Positions 1 through 10,800 of a DNA stretch of 64,000 nt are shown here, piece after piece; position 1 is the first letter of the stretch, and every line of letters begins with the position of its first letter. The position numbers were made by a program, and so were the translations under genes. Source of the stretch: JAJYQH01 sp036261615 (GTDB lineage Bacteria; Actinomycetota; Actinomycetes; Propionibacteriales; Propionibacteriaceae); NCBI GenBank assembly GCA_036261615.1, contig DATAKK010000068.1, positions 62,001 to 126,000 of the forward strand, in the 5' to 3' direction. The notes under the pieces were generated by a model that did no database searches, was not told where the DNA came from, and saw nothing but the letters and a program-made list of their open reading frames with translations.

Positions 1-1880
1 CCGTCGAGATCGTCGGCCTCGGGGGCCTGCTCCGGCTCCCCGAAATCGCCGACGTCGTCGACACGCTGCGGCTGGTCGACGACGTCACCGCCAACCCGTC
101 GGTCGTGCGACTGCTCAGCGGGCCGCGGTGGCGGATCGGCCCCCGAGACCTCACCCTGCTCGGACGCCGGGCCGTCGAGCTCGCCGGCGACCGCCGCGAC
201 CCGTCCCCGGGCGACCTCCATGCGGAGCTGCTCGGCCTGCTCGACGAGGTCGACGAGGCCGACATCGCCTGCCTCCTCGACGCCGTCGACGACCCGGGCG
301 ACATCCCCCTCTCCCCGGAGGCCGCGGAGCGGCTCGAGGCGTTCGGGGCGGAGTTGCGGCGGCTGCGCACCCACGCCGGCGAGTCGGTGCTCGATCTCAC
401 CCGCCGCGTCGTGAGCACCCTCGGGCTCGACATCGAGCTGGCCGCGGACACCCAGTTCGTCCGCACCGAGCGGCGGGCCCAGCTCGCCACCTTCCTCGAC
501 GCCGTCGCGACCTACAGCGACGTCGACGGCGACGACTCGCTCGGCGGACTGCTCGCCTGGCTCGATGCCGAGCTCGACTACGGTGCCGGGCTCGACCAGG
601 CGGTGCCCAGCGAGGACGACTCGGTGAAGTTGCTCACCGTGCACCGGGCCAAGGGCCTCGAATGGGACGTCGTGTATCTGCCGTCCCTGGTCGAGGGGGT
701 GTTCCCGTCCGACCGGGTGAGCGGCAACTGGCTGAAGAACTCGGCGGTGGTGCCTGCCCCGCTGCGGGGCGACGCCGAGGCCGTGCCCCAGCTCGGCGAG
801 GTGAGCAACGACGCGTTCAAGCGGTACGCCGACGAGCTCAAGGAGGCCGAGCGGCGCAGCGAGAACCGGCTCGCCTACGTCGCCATCACCCGGGCCCGGC
901 GGCGGCTCGTCGGCACCGGCCACTACTGGCGTCCCGATGTCGTGCGCCCGCGCAGGCCCTCGCACTACCTGCAGCTCATCCTCGAGGAGGCCGACCGGCA
1001 GGGGTTGGTGCACGCGGTGGCCGAGCCACCGGCCGACGAGAACCCGGTCTACACGGCGGCGTCCGCCGTGGAATGGCCCCCGGCGCCCGACCCCGACCGC
1101 CGGCTGCGGTTGCAGGAGACCGCGGACGCCGTCGAGCGGGCCCGCCGGCGGGCCCGCGCCACCGGCAGCTACCAGCATCCCGACCCCGACCCGCTACCCC
1201 TCGACCTCGAGGCGCTCGTCGCGCAGTGGGACGCCGACCTGGCCGCCCTCGAGGGCCAGGCGCTGGTCGACGACGCCGCCGAGATCGAGGTGCCGATGCC
1301 CCGGGCGTTGTCGGCGTCCGCGCTCATGGCCGCCATCCGCGACCCCACGACCTTCGCCACCAGCCGGTTGCGGCCGATGCCTCGCCCGGTGTCCCCCCAG
1401 ACCAGCCTCGGCACCCGCTTCCACGAATGGGTCGAGCGCCGCTTCGCCGCGGCCGCGACGCTGACCGATCCGGCCGACCGCGGCGACGAGGACGACGGCG
1501 GCGGCGACACCCGGCTCGACCGGCTGGTGACGGCCTTCCTCGCGTCCCCGTTCGCCGACCGGGTGCCGCTGCGGGTCGAGCAGCCGTTCGTCCTCACCCT
1601 CGGACCGATGCTGGTCCGCGGGCGCATCGACGCCGTCTATCGCGAGGCGGAGCCCGACAGCTACCTGGTCGTCGACTGGAAGACCTCCGCGGCGCCGGCC
1701 GACCCCCTGCAGCTGTCGATCTACCGGATCGCCTGGTCGCAGCTGGCCGGCGTCCCGCCGCACCAGGTCGACGCCCAGTTCGTCCACGTCCGCACGGGGC
1801 GGGTGGAACGCCCCCGGTTGCTCGGGCCCGACGAACTGCTCACGGCCCTCTCGGGTTCCCTGGGTAGGGTGGCGAGGTGA
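1..1880 (+). CDS. adnB: AdnB-like helicase-nuclease, C-terminal part (5' end outside window)
   Basis: This is the C-terminal part of a UvrD/Rep-type superfamily 1 helicase fused to a nuclease; the reading frame is already open at base 3, so the start lies upstream. Helicase motif V is seen as TVHRAKGLEWDVVYLP and motif VI as YVAITRARRRL. Near the C-terminus a RecB-type PD-(D/E)XK nuclease is present, with GRIDAVYR followed by VVDWKTS supplying the acidic and lysine residues. AdnB is one motor of the actinobacterial AdnAB complex that resects double-strand breaks. The position directly before nudC and near uvrD2 and whiB7 matches mycobacterial adnB, which is why I prefer AdnB to AdnA or another RecB-like helicase. 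Its TGA overlaps the nudC GTG by 4 bp. Confidence 0.85.
   Translation, partial: VEIVGLGGLLRLPEIADVVDTLRLVDDVTANPSVVRLLSGPRWRIGPRDLTLLGRRAVELAGDRRDPSPGDLHAELLGLLDEVDEADIACLLDAVDDPGDIPLSPEAAERLEAFGAELRRLRTHAGESVLDLTRRVVSTLGLDIELAADTQFVRTERRAQLATFLDAVATYSDVDGDDSLGGLLAWLDAELDYGAGLDQAVPSEDDSVKLLTVHRAKGLEWDVVYLPSLVEGVFPSDRVSGNWLKNSAVVPAPLRGDAEAVPQLGEVSNDAFKRYADELKEAERRSENRLAYVAITRARRRLVGTGHYWRPDVVRPRRPSHYLQLILEEADRQGLVHAVAEPPADENPVYTAASAVEWPPAPDPDRRLRLQETADAVERARRRARATGSYQHPDPDPLPLDLEALVAQWDADLAALEGQALVDDAAEIEVPMPRALSASALMAAIRDPTTFATSRLRPMPRPVSPQTSLGTRFHEWVERRFAAAATLTDPADRGDEDDGGGDTRLDRLVTAFLASPFADRVPLRVEQPFVLTLGPMLVRGRIDAVYREAEPDSYLVVDWKTSAAPADPLQLSIYRIAWSQLAGVPPHQVDAQFVHVRTGRVERPRLLGPDELLTALSGSLGRVAR
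1865..1870 (+). promoter_or_regulatory. Putative -10 element for leaderless nudC
   Basis: TAGGGT lies 6 nt before the nudC GTG, the spacing expected when transcription starts at the start codon. It sits inside the last codons of the upstream helicase gene, so nudC may have its own promoter as well as readthrough. Confidence 0.45.
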
Positions 1881-2743
1881 CCCAATCCCCACCGGTGATG
1901 AGCGGCGTCCACTGGCCGCAGCCCGTGCTCGACCGGGTGACCGAGGCCCGCGGCGATATCCCGCTGTTGCGCACCCTGTGGACCTCGGCCCGCGTGCTGG
2001 TCGTCGACGAGTCGGGCGCCTTCCCGGTGAGCCGGGACGCCGAGGGCGTCCACCTGGCGGGGGAGCAGGAACCCTTCGACCCGCAGATCCACCTGCTCGT
2101 CGGGCGCGTTCCCGAAGGGGCCTGGTTCGCGCGCCGGGGCCCGGTCTCCGGAGAGACGGCAACCCTCCGCGACGCCGGGCTCAGTACCGCTGAGCGCCAG
2201 GTCGCCGAGGCGGCGGTGGCGATGCTCACCTGGCACCAGGGCCGGCCCGTGTGCGAGAAGTGCCACCGGCCCACCGAGTGGGTGCCCGGCGGAGGCACCC
2301 GCCGGTGCGACGAGGGCCACGAGAACTTCCCGCGCACCGACCCCGCAGTGATCGTCGCGGTGCGCGACTCCGGCGACCGGCTGCTGCTGGCCCACCAGGT
2401 CACCTGGCCGCACGGCCGGTGCTCGGTGCTCGCCGGGTTCGTCGAGGCCGGCGAGTCGGCCGAGGCGGCGGTGCTCCGGGAGATCAGCGAGGAGGTGCAG
2501 CTCGGCGTCCACTCCGTGCGCTACCTGCACAGCCAGCCGTGGCCCTTCCCGAGATCGCTCATGCTCGCCTTCTCCGCCCGCGGCGACGGCGACCTGCGCC
2601 CCGACGGGCAGGAGATCGAGTGGGCCCGCTGGTTCGGCCGCGACGAGTTGCACCGCGAACTGACCGCCGGGCGCATCCAGCTGCCCGGGCCGGCGTCGAT
2701 CGCCGGCCGAATGATCCACCTCTGGCAGACCCAGGAGCTCTGA
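1877..2743 (+). CDS. nudC: NAD(+) diphosphatase / RNA deNADding Nudix hydrolase NudC
   Basis: NudC hydrolyses NAD(H) to NMN(H) and AMP and can remove NAD caps from RNA. The 288-residue protein shows the NudC arrangement: a variable N-terminal domain, a zinc ribbon (CEKC, then CDEGH with His in place of the usual fourth Cys), the FPRTDPAVI linker, a Nudix box (GFVEAGESAEAAVLREISEE) and the NudC-specific SQPWPFPRS motif just after it. The glycine that normally ends the Nudix box is Gln here (EEVQL), a mild deviation. GTG is the start because it overlaps the previous stop as GTGA and follows a TAGGGT element. In mycobacteria nudC occupies the same place in this repair cluster. Confidence 0.93.
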   Translation: MTQSPPVMSGVHWPQPVLDRVTEARGDIPLLRTLWTSARVLVVDESGAFPVSRDAEGVHLAGEQEPFDPQIHLLVGRVPEGAWFARRGPVSGETATLRDAGLSTAERQVAEAAVAMLTWHQGRPVCEKCHRPTEWVPGGGTRRCDEGHENFPRTDPAVIVAVRDSGDRLLLAHQVTWPHGRCSVLAGFVEAGESAEAAVLREISEEVQLGVHSVRYLHSQPWPFPRSLMLAFSARGDGDLRPDGQEIEWARWFGRDELHRELTAGRIQLPGPASIAGRMIHLWQTQEL

Positions 2744-2752
2744 GCCGCCCGA

Positions 2753-4564
2753 CTACGAGTCGCGTGCGAGTCCGGAGGCCCGCGCCGAGGGGGTGCGGAT
2801 CGCCGTGGCGAGGGCGTCCCGGCTGCCGATGACCACCACCCGGTCGACGGTGCGGGTGATCGCGGTGTACACCAGCTCGCGGGTCAGCAGCGGTGACTGC
2901 ACGGGCGGGAGGACCACGACGACGGTCGAGAACTGGCTCCCCTGGGCCTTGTGCACCGTCATCGCGTGCACGGCGTCGATGTCGTCGAGCACCCACGGGG
3001 GGAGCAGCCGCGGGGCGCCGGGGCCGGGGAAGGCCACCCGGAGGCCGGCGGGGGTCGTGATCGCCACGCCGGCGTCGCCGTTGCGCAGCCCCAGTTCGTC
3101 GGCGTTGGCCGTGACGAGCACGGCGCGGCCCGGGTACCACTGGTCGTGGCCGGGCGGAACGGCGCCCAGCTCGCGTCCCAGCTGATCGATCTGGCGGGAC
3201 CACCAGCCGACTCCGTAGGGCCCGTGCCGGTGGGCGCACAGCACCCGCTGCCGGTCGAGCGCGGCCAGGGCTGCCGACGCATCACCGCGCGCGCCCGCGT
3301 CCGCCAGCCGGAGCAGCCCGTCGGCGACGGCGTCGCGTGCGGCATCGACCTCCGAGAGCGCGACCGGCTGCTGCGAGTCGATGAACCGCACCGCGGGGTC
3401 GCCCGCCGCCAGGATGTCGAGCGCGGCGTCCGCGTCGCCGCGGCGGATGGCGGTGGCGAGGTCGGCCACGGCCCCCAGCGAGCGCCAGTTGTGGGTGAGC
3501 TCGACCAGGGACGCGAGCGGCGATCCCGACCGGGCGGCGGACGCCAGGTCGGCGAGGACCGAGCCCGCCTCGACCGAGGTGAGCTGCATGGGGTCGCCGA
3601 CGAGCACCAGCCGGCAGTCGTCGCGAAGAGCGTCGAGCAGGGCGGCCATGAGTGGCAGCGCCATCATCGACATCTCGTCGACGACGACGATGTCGTGGGG
3701 GAGTGGCTCGGTCGGGCCTCGTGAGAACCCGCGGAGCTCACCCCGGGCGCCGAGGAGGCGGTGCACCGTCGTCGCAGGGTCGATGAGCGGGTGCGGGCCG
3801 GGAATGCGGCGCAACTCGTCGCGCACCGACGACTCCAGCCGGGCGGCCGCCTTGCCGCTCGGCGCCGCGAGTGCGACCGTGAGCCGCCGGTCGGCCACGC
3901 CCTGCGCGGTCGCGAGCATGCGTGCCACCGTGGCGGTCTTGCCGCTTCCGGGGCCGCCCGCCACGATCGTCGTCGGCTCGGTGGCGCTGCGCATCGCCGC
4001 GGTGAGCTGGTCGTCGTCGATCTGCACCCCCTGCGCGAACGTGCCCCGTGCCACAGACCGGAGCGTCGCGGCGTCCACCGCCCCCGGACGCCGCTCGCTG
4101 CGGCGGCGCAGGTGCTCGCGGACCGTCGCCTCGTCACACCAGTAGCGCTCGAGGTAGAGCAGGGATCCGACCAGCCGCAGCGGCGTGACATTGAGCGGGG
4201 ACGCCGCCGCGCCCACGGCCGGGCTGCGCCCGAGGGCCTCCCTCCACTGCGAGGCCGCGGGCCACGGCAGCTGCACGCCGGACTCGTCCCGCTCGGCCAG
4301 CCACGCCTCGACGTCCCCCCGGACGCTGTCGAGGTCGAGGCACACGGAGCCGCCCTCGAGGGCGCGAACCGTGAGCGCCGCGGCGAGCTGCACCAGCGGA
4401 TCGGGCTCGAGGGCGAGCCGGCAGACCGTCTGCGCGACGTGCACCGCGGCGAACGAGAGCACCCCGGCCGCCGCGAAGTCGCGCAGCGGGCCCGTGCTGG
4501 AGATCGGCACGGAGAAGTCGAGGCCCGCGGCCCCCGCGGCGCGGGCGCTGCCGCCCGGACTCAT
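2753..4564 (-). CDS. recD: Exodeoxyribonuclease V alpha subunit RecD
   Basis: RecD is the 5'-to-3' motor of RecBCD, which unwinds and degrades double-stranded DNA ends and loads recombination factors. The 603-residue protein has Walker A GGPGSGKT near residue 204, Walker B with VVVDEMSMM near 296, motif V VHKAQGSQF near 535, and a final VYTAITRTVDRVVVIG. The ATG overlaps the recB stop as ATGA, so translation is probably coupled. It is the last gene of a recC-recB-recD operon on the reverse strand and ends 9 bp from the convergent nudC stop. A much longer same-frame reading starting inside recB has no support. Confidence 0.93.
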   Translation of the reverse strand: MSPGGSARAAGAAGLDFSVPISSTGPLRDFAAAGVLSFAAVHVAQTVCRLALEPDPLVQLAAALTVRALEGGSVCLDLDSVRGDVEAWLAERDESGVQLPWPAASQWREALGRSPAVGAAASPLNVTPLRLVGSLLYLERYWCDEATVREHLRRRSERRPGAVDAATLRSVARGTFAQGVQIDDDQLTAAMRSATEPTTIVAGGPGSGKTATVARMLATAQGVADRRLTVALAAPSGKAAARLESSVRDELRRIPGPHPLIDPATTVHRLLGARGELRGFSRGPTEPLPHDIVVVDEMSMMALPLMAALLDALRDDCRLVLVGDPMQLTSVEAGSVLADLASAARSGSPLASLVELTHNWRSLGAVADLATAIRRGDADAALDILAAGDPAVRFIDSQQPVALSEVDAARDAVADGLLRLADAGARGDASAALAALDRQRVLCAHRHGPYGVGWWSRQIDQLGRELGAVPPGHDQWYPGRAVLVTANADELGLRNGDAGVAITTPAGLRVAFPGPGAPRLLPPWVLDDIDAVHAMTVHKAQGSQFSTVVVVLPPVQSPLLTRELVYTAITRTVDRVVVIGSRDALATAIRTPSARASGLARDS

Positions 4565-7500
4565 CGCCCGCCTCCCAGCAGGTGCGAGACGTGTTCGACC
4601 AGTCGGTGGTGCGGTCGCCACGCGAACACGCCGCACCGCTCCCCGTCGACGACCGGGGTGGTGGGTCCGTCCATCCCGCGTACGAACAGGTAGCCGACAC
4701 CGCCGAGATGCTGCTCGGGCCGGTAGCCGGGCAGCCGCCACCGCAGATACCGATGCAGCGCGACGGCGTACAGCAGTGCCTGGAGCGGGTAGTGCGCGGC
4801 GATCATCGCGGCCTCCATCGCCTGGCGGTGATAGTGCTCGACGGTCAGCAGTTCGCCGGGGGGCACGGGCAGTCGGTTCGTCTTGTAGTCGATGATGACG
4901 AACCGCTGCGCCGCCGCGCCCGTGCGCAGCACCGCGTCGATGGAGCCGGTGAGGAAACCGGCCAGCCGTTCGTCGGCGATCGCCTGGCCCCCGAGGTGCC
5001 GCCCGTAGTCGCGGGCGAACGGGTCGTCGCCCGCGACCCCGGGGTCGGCGAGGGCCGAGGCGATGTCTCCCAGGGTGCCGGCGAGCGAACCTGTGGGAGC
5101 GAGCGCAAGCTCGAAGTCGAGTTCGGACAACCGGTCGGACAGCCCGTGCTCGGCGAGCGAGCGCCCGTCGGTGAGGGCGTCGAGGGGCGTGTCGACCACG
5201 GTGGAGAGGCCCGCGGCCAGGTCCGCGGCCGGCACGTCCGGCAGCGGGAACCGCACCAGCCAGTGGTCGACGAGCGCGGCCATGGCCGAGCGCGGGTCGG
5301 CGGCCCCCGGGTCGAAGCCCTCGAGCACCGCGTGCACCAGGGTGCCGAAGTCGGTTCCTCCCGGTAGGCCGGACAGGAGGCCGACACGGCCCGAGGGGAG
5401 CGGCGCCGCGGCCGGGGACGTCTCCTCGCTCGGCGCTTCCAGCGTCGGCTCGTCGGTCGTGACGGGGAGCCCGGCCGCGGGCGGAGCCTCGTGGGCGAGG
5501 GCGGTGAGGCCCGAGTACGAAGTGCGCCGCCAGGCCCGGTCGAGGGTGCGGGTGAAGCTTCGGACGCTGAGCAGCGGGACGGTGGGAACCGGCCGGACGA
5601 TGGCCGGTGCGGCCGGGGCCGCCGCGAGCACCAGCCGGAGGTCGGGATCGGTGAACCGGGCGGGCCGCTCGCGGGCGACGTCGAGGGGCGAGACGGCCAC
5701 CGGACACTCCTGCGGCGGCGTCTCCCCGGGGCGGAAGTCTCCGGTGAGCAGCCGGTGCAGCGGGGAGCACGAGGTGTTGTAGGTGGTGGGCGCCCACCAG
5801 CACACGACGCGCGACCGTGCCCGGGTCAGCGCGACGTAGGCGGTGCGCAGTTCCTCGTCGCGCGACTCGACCTGGAACTCGTGCACCCGCCGTCGGTGCT
5901 CGACGCCGAAGCCGACGTCGAGGATGCGACCGGACGCCGTCGCCGCGGGCACCGCGGCGTCCGTGTCGCGACGGGTCTCCCCGCCGTAGAGGTCGGCCGC
6001 CTCGGGCACGAGGACGATCGGGAACTCCAGCCCCTTCGCCCGGTGCACGGACATGATGCGCACCGCCGGCCGGTCGGTCTCGAGACGGCGGGTGCGGTCG
6101 CCGTCGTCACCGCGGCGGGCGTCGGCGATGCGGTCGGCCAGCCACTGCTCGAGGGCGGCCGGGCTCAGCCGCTCGCGCACGTGCGCGCTGTTGAGCAGTT
6201 CGGCGACGTGCCGCAGATCGGTGAAGCGTCGTTCGCCATCGGCCTCCGACAGCACCCGCTCGGCCACGTCGAACCGGTCGAGCAGGAGCTCGAACGCGGC
6301 CGCGACCCCCTGGTCGCGCAACACCCGCCCGATGCCGCGGACGGTGTAGCCGAGGTCGTCGAGGCTCATGCCCGGGTGGTTGTCGCGCGCGGCTGCCGCG
6401 TAGTCGTCGAGGGTCCACCCGACGAGGTCGCTCAGCGCCGCCCGGGCGAGGTGACCCGCGGAGGGCTCGACGAGCGCCGCGAGCACCACCTGCCAGTCGC
6501 GGGCCGCCGGAGACGTGAACACGGTTTCGGCGCCGCTGAACACGGCGTCGACGCCGACCCGGGCGAGCGCCCGCTGCACCTGCAGACCCCGCTCGTTGCG
6601 CCGCACGAGGACCGCGATGTCGCCGGCGTCGAGCTGACGCCAGTCTCCGGCTGATGCGGTCACCTCCCATGACCCGTCGAGCAGTTCGGCCACCTGGGCG
6701 CACAGGTCATCGTCGATCCGCTCCCGCGCCTGACCCACCGGCACCGGCTTGTCGACGTCGAGGCATCGCACCTGAACGGCCGGCCCCCCGTCGCCCCGGA
6801 CCCGCCGCAGGGTGGGCCGGCCGGAGCGCGCCTGAACGGGGGTCACCGCGATCTGCGGATGGCCCAGGGCCGCCCCGCCGAACAGGTCGGACAGCCCGTG
6901 CACCACGGCCGGGTCGCTGCGGTGGTTCACCGGCAGGGTGAACACGTGGTCGGCGGCGTCGACGGCGGCGAGATAGGCGAGCACGTCGGCGTCGCGGAAG
7001 GAGTAGATCGACTGCTTCGGGTCGCCGATGAGCACGACGGTCGAGCGGCCGACGAAGGCGTGCTCGACGATTGTCCACTGCGACAGGTCGGTGTCCTGGA
7101 ACTCGTCGACCAGGACGAGGGGGAAACGCCGCGAGAGGACCTCGCCGGCGGCGGGCCCGGTCACCGGGTCGACGAGGGCCGCCCGGAGCCGGGCGACCAT
7201 GTCGTCGAAACCGTAGACCCCGAGCTGCCGTTTGCGTCGCTCGAACTCGCCCCGGACGAGGGATGCGAACCGGTGCCGCCCGATCGAGAACTGGTCGTCG
7301 CCGGGTGGTGCCAGGGGCAGGTCGAGGCGGCGCAGGCACACCGACGCCAGCTCGCGGGCCTCCGAGAATGCGGGGGCGTCGGCCTGGAAGTGCGACAGGT
7401 AGCAGTCGCGGATCACCTGATCCTCGAGTTCGCTCAGGTCGTCGACGAAGCGGGCGGTGTCGTCGTGATCGACGAGCAGCCCGAGCTCGGACAGCATCCG

Positions 7501-7899
7501 CGAGCAGAACTCGTGGGTGGTGGTGATGGTGGCGGAGTCGGAGTCGGCGAGCGCCGTGGACAGGCGCTCGCACCGCGCCGACACTTCGTCGGGCTCGGCG
7601 CCGCACAGCAGCGCGTCGACGGGGTCGTCGGGCAGCACCGAGGCGGTCAGCCAGAGCTGCAGCGCCGCCCGGGTCGACCGGAGGCGGGCGAGCACCCTCG
7701 AGCGCAGTTCGCGGGTGGCCGCGCGGGAGAAGGTGACCATCATGATCTCGTCGAGGCTGCGCCGGCCCTCGGCGACGTACCGCGCGGCGAGCGCCGAGAT
7801 CGTGTAGGTCTTCCCGGTGCCCGCGCTCGCCTCGAGCACGACGGTGCCAGTGGGGAGTTCGCCGGTGATGTCGAAGGCGGCGGCCGGCGCGCTGGTCAT
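4561..7899 (-). CDS. recB: Exodeoxyribonuclease V beta subunit RecB
   Basis: RecB supplies the 3'-to-5' helicase and the only nuclease of RecBCD. The protein has 1112 residues. Walker A (ASAGTGKT) is at residues 24-31, Walker B reads LVLVDEFQDTD, and motif V is VHRAKGLEFPIVLVPE. The nuclease domain near residues 985-1005 keeps the catalytic pattern GSIDAVLR followed by IIDYKTN, so the enzyme should be active. The start is the ATG that overlaps the recC stop by 4 bp. The open frame runs on upstream through recC on the same strand, but that extension is composition-driven shadow. Confidence 0.93.
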   Translation of the reverse strand: MTSAPAAAFDITGELPTGTVVLEASAGTGKTYTISALAARYVAEGRRSLDEIMMVTFSRAATRELRSRVLARLRSTRAALQLWLTASVLPDDPVDALLCGAEPDEVSARCERLSTALADSDSATITTTHEFCSRMLSELGLLVDHDDTARFVDDLSELEDQVIRDCYLSHFQADAPAFSEARELASVCLRRLDLPLAPPGDDQFSIGRHRFASLVRGEFERRKRQLGVYGFDDMVARLRAALVDPVTGPAAGEVLSRRFPLVLVDEFQDTDLSQWTIVEHAFVGRSTVVLIGDPKQSIYSFRDADVLAYLAAVDAADHVFTLPVNHRSDPAVVHGLSDLFGGAALGHPQIAVTPVQARSGRPTLRRVRGDGGPAVQVRCLDVDKPVPVGQARERIDDDLCAQVAELLDGSWEVTASAGDWRQLDAGDIAVLVRRNERGLQVQRALARVGVDAVFSGAETVFTSPAARDWQVVLAALVEPSAGHLARAALSDLVGWTLDDYAAAARDNHPGMSLDDLGYTVRGIGRVLRDQGVAAAFELLLDRFDVAERVLSEADGERRFTDLRHVAELLNSAHVRERLSPAALEQWLADRIADARRGDDGDRTRRLETDRPAVRIMSVHRAKGLEFPIVLVPEAADLYGGETRRDTDAAVPAATASGRILDVGFGVEHRRRVHEFQVESRDEELRTAYVALTRARSRVVCWWAPTTYNTSCSPLHRLLTGDFRPGETPPQECPVAVSPLDVARERPARFTDPDLRLVLAAAPAAPAIVRPVPTVPLLSVRSFTRTLDRAWRRTSYSGLTALAHEAPPAAGLPVTTDEPTLEAPSEETSPAAAPLPSGRVGLLSGLPGGTDFGTLVHAVLEGFDPGAADPRSAMAALVDHWLVRFPLPDVPAADLAAGLSTVVDTPLDALTDGRSLAEHGLSDRLSELDFELALAPTGSLAGTLGDIASALADPGVAGDDPFARDYGRHLGGQAIADERLAGFLTGSIDAVLRTGAAAQRFVIIDYKTNRLPVPPGELLTVEHYHRQAMEAAMIAAHYPLQALLYAVALHRYLRWRLPGYRPEQHLGGVGYLFVRGMDGPTTPVVDGERCGVFAWRPHHRLVEHVSHLLGGGR

Positions 7900-10800
7900 G
7901 GCAGCCGCTCCGTGCGCAGGCCCGTGAGCACGGGAACCGTCAGCCAGGACGTGAGTTGCTCGACCCTCGACGGCTCGGGGACTCCGGGGTCGTCGGCGTC
8001 CGGTGGCAGCCGCATCAGCTCGCGGTAGCTGTACGGGAGCGTCATCTGCCACTCGGGGCGCTCGGCCACCCGGGCCCACTCCGCACGCGCCTCGCCCTCG
8101 GGATCCCGCTGCGACAGCGACAGCAGCGGACGCCGCGCGTTGACCAGTTCGACCGGCAGGGGCAGCACCCGCCGCAGGCCGCGGCCCCGCACCCCGATCA
8201 TCTCCGCCAGCAGCGCTGCCGAGGCGCCCGGATCGGGCGGCGTGAGCCGGAAGACGCCGTTGGTGCCGATCGCGACGCCCTGGAGCGGGGAGGCCATGTC
8301 CGCGGGACCCGCTGCGGCCGCCGCCCGGACGGCGAGCAGCCGGATCCACAGCGGGACGAGTTCCTGCCAGCGCACCGAGCCGTAGCGCCACGACACCGCC
8401 GAGCGGCCGTGCAGGACGACGTCGCCGGACAGAGGGCCGGCGAGCAGGTGCGTGAGATCGAGGTCGACCCGCTGCGAGACCGCGGCGGCCGGCGCGCCGG
8501 AGGGTGTCGACGTACAGCGGCGCACGGCCTCCGCGACCCGGTCGGCGCGCCCGCGGATGTCGTCGATGAGCGCGCCCACGCGCCCCGGCGGGGGGAGCAC
8601 GCCGGACAGTTGCTGGGCCCTCTCGGCCCGGTCGACGTCGACCCCCTGCAACTCGGCCTCGAGCAGGGCGGTGCCGACGCGCCAGCGGACCAGCCCGTCG
8701 GCCTCCACGGGAAGGGTCTCGTCGAGCACCGGCGCGTAGCTGTCGAGCGATACCCCCAGCTGGTTCCGGAGCAGCGCCCGGGCCGGGTTGCGGAAGAAGG
8801 CGAGCAGGTCGTCGAGCTGCACCGGTGTCCCCGGCTCCCAGGGCGACGCGCTCGACGGCGTCGTGCGGGACGGCGGCCCGGAGCGGCGCAGCCGGGCGTC
8901 GAGGGCGCGGGCGCCGCGCAGGGCGACCGGGTCGAAACTCACGGGCGGCTCGTCGTCGTCGGCCAGGAAGTTCGTCTCCGACTCCGGCAGCAGGGTGTGC
9001 TCCCGGTGCGTGGCACCGCCGACGACGCCGCAGGCCTCGACGAGCTCGGCGAGCACCGGGGTGGTGGGCACGGGCTCGTTGCTGCGGGGGTCGCGTCCCT
9101 GATGGATCACGACCAGGGTGTCGGTGGCGGCGGCGATCGCCGAGTGCAGCGATCTCAGGGACGCCGCACGCACCCCGGACTCGGGCAGCGCGCGGTCGGG
9201 CACCAGGTTGTCGCCGTCGTGACGAACCGGCGGGGGCACGGTCGCGTCGTCGAGTCCGAGGATCACGACCACCCGGTGCCCGACGTCGTCGAGGTCGTCG
9301 AGCCGGGTGACGAGGAGCGACCCGTTCCCGTGGTTGGGACGCCCGGCGCCGACGTGGACGAGCCGGTCGAAGTGCGAGCGCAGGTCTCCCCGGCTCACCT
9401 CGACATCGGCGCCGACGGTGAGTTCGGCGAGCGCGGCGAGCTCGGCCCGAGCATGCGCGAGCATGCGCGCCGTATCGCCGTCGGCGGGCGAGGTGAGGGC
9501 GTCGAGTGCCTCGACCAGCCTGCGGGACCATTCCGACATGGGCGCCGGCGTCTGCCACACGCCAAGGATGCGCCGGACGCGCGAGAGGATCTCGGCCGCG
9601 GCGCCGATCGCGGGCAGGTGCCGCGACGACACCTGCGGGACGGGCACGACCGTGTCGAGCCAGCCGGGCGGCCGGTCGGCGAGGGCGACGCCGACGAGCA
9701 TCCTCTCGATGCCCACCAGCCAGGTCGACTGGCGCACCGCGGCGAGTCCGAACCGTGCCCGGTGCGCGGCGTCGACGCCCCAGTGCGTCTCGGCCCGGTG
9801 CAGCAGCCGGGCGAGCGCGTCGAGGTCGTCGGGGTCGAGTGCGAACCGGGTCGCGACGAGCGGCGACGAGCAGAGGTCGACGAAGTCCTGGGCGGTGGCG
9901 CGGCTGACCGGCAGCAGCAGCAGCCGCCGGAGCAGGTCGAAGGCAGGGTTGGCCTCGTCGACCCCGGACGCCGCGACCTGCACCCGGAGCTCGGTGCCGG
10001 GGTGGCGGCCGGCCCGCGGCACGTCCTCGTCGTCGGCGCGGTGTGCACGGGTGCCGAAGGCGGCGCGGACCAGGGGGGCGTACTCGTCGAGCCGGGGACA
10101 CACGACGACCACGTCGCGGGGCTCGAGGGTGGGCGACTCGACGAACAGCGCGCACAGCACGTCGCGGAGCACCTCGACCTGACGGTCGGGACCGTGACTG
10201 GCGTGCACCTGCACGGTGCCGTCGGGAGCCGGCCGGACGCCGGTGACCGCCGGCCGCCGGGGCGAGAGCAGGTTGGCCTGGAGCCGGTGCAGCACGGTGT
10301 TGAGGACCGGAGACCCGTCGCCGACCACGATGGTCGACCCGCCCGGGCCGAGCAGCCGGTGCACCTGGGCGCGGGCCGACTGCCCGAGCCGCTCGCCCCA
10401 CGGGGTCGCCATGCCGGCGGGCGCGAGCACCCACACCGTCACCGGGCGCACCCGCGCCACGGCGTCGAGGAACTCGTGCTCGAACGCGGTCATCGGGCCG
10501 GGATCGACGAGCAGCACAGTGTCGCGGAGGCCGGCGATCGGTCGCCCGCCGGCAACGAACTCGAGCAGCCGGTCGTGCCGGGTCACGGGGTCGTCGACGG
10601 GGGAGAGGAGCTCGCGGCAGGCCCGCCACACCACGGGTTGCCAGCCGGCCGAGGGCCCCAGCGCATCGCCCTCGGGGTCGACGTCGGTCCCGGCCGTCCA
10701 GGACCGGAGCATCCCGGGGGCGTCGCGGACGTAGCCGAGCAGCAGCCGGGCGATGCGGTCGGCGGTGGCCATCCAGCGTCCGGGGCGCTGCTCGCCGTCG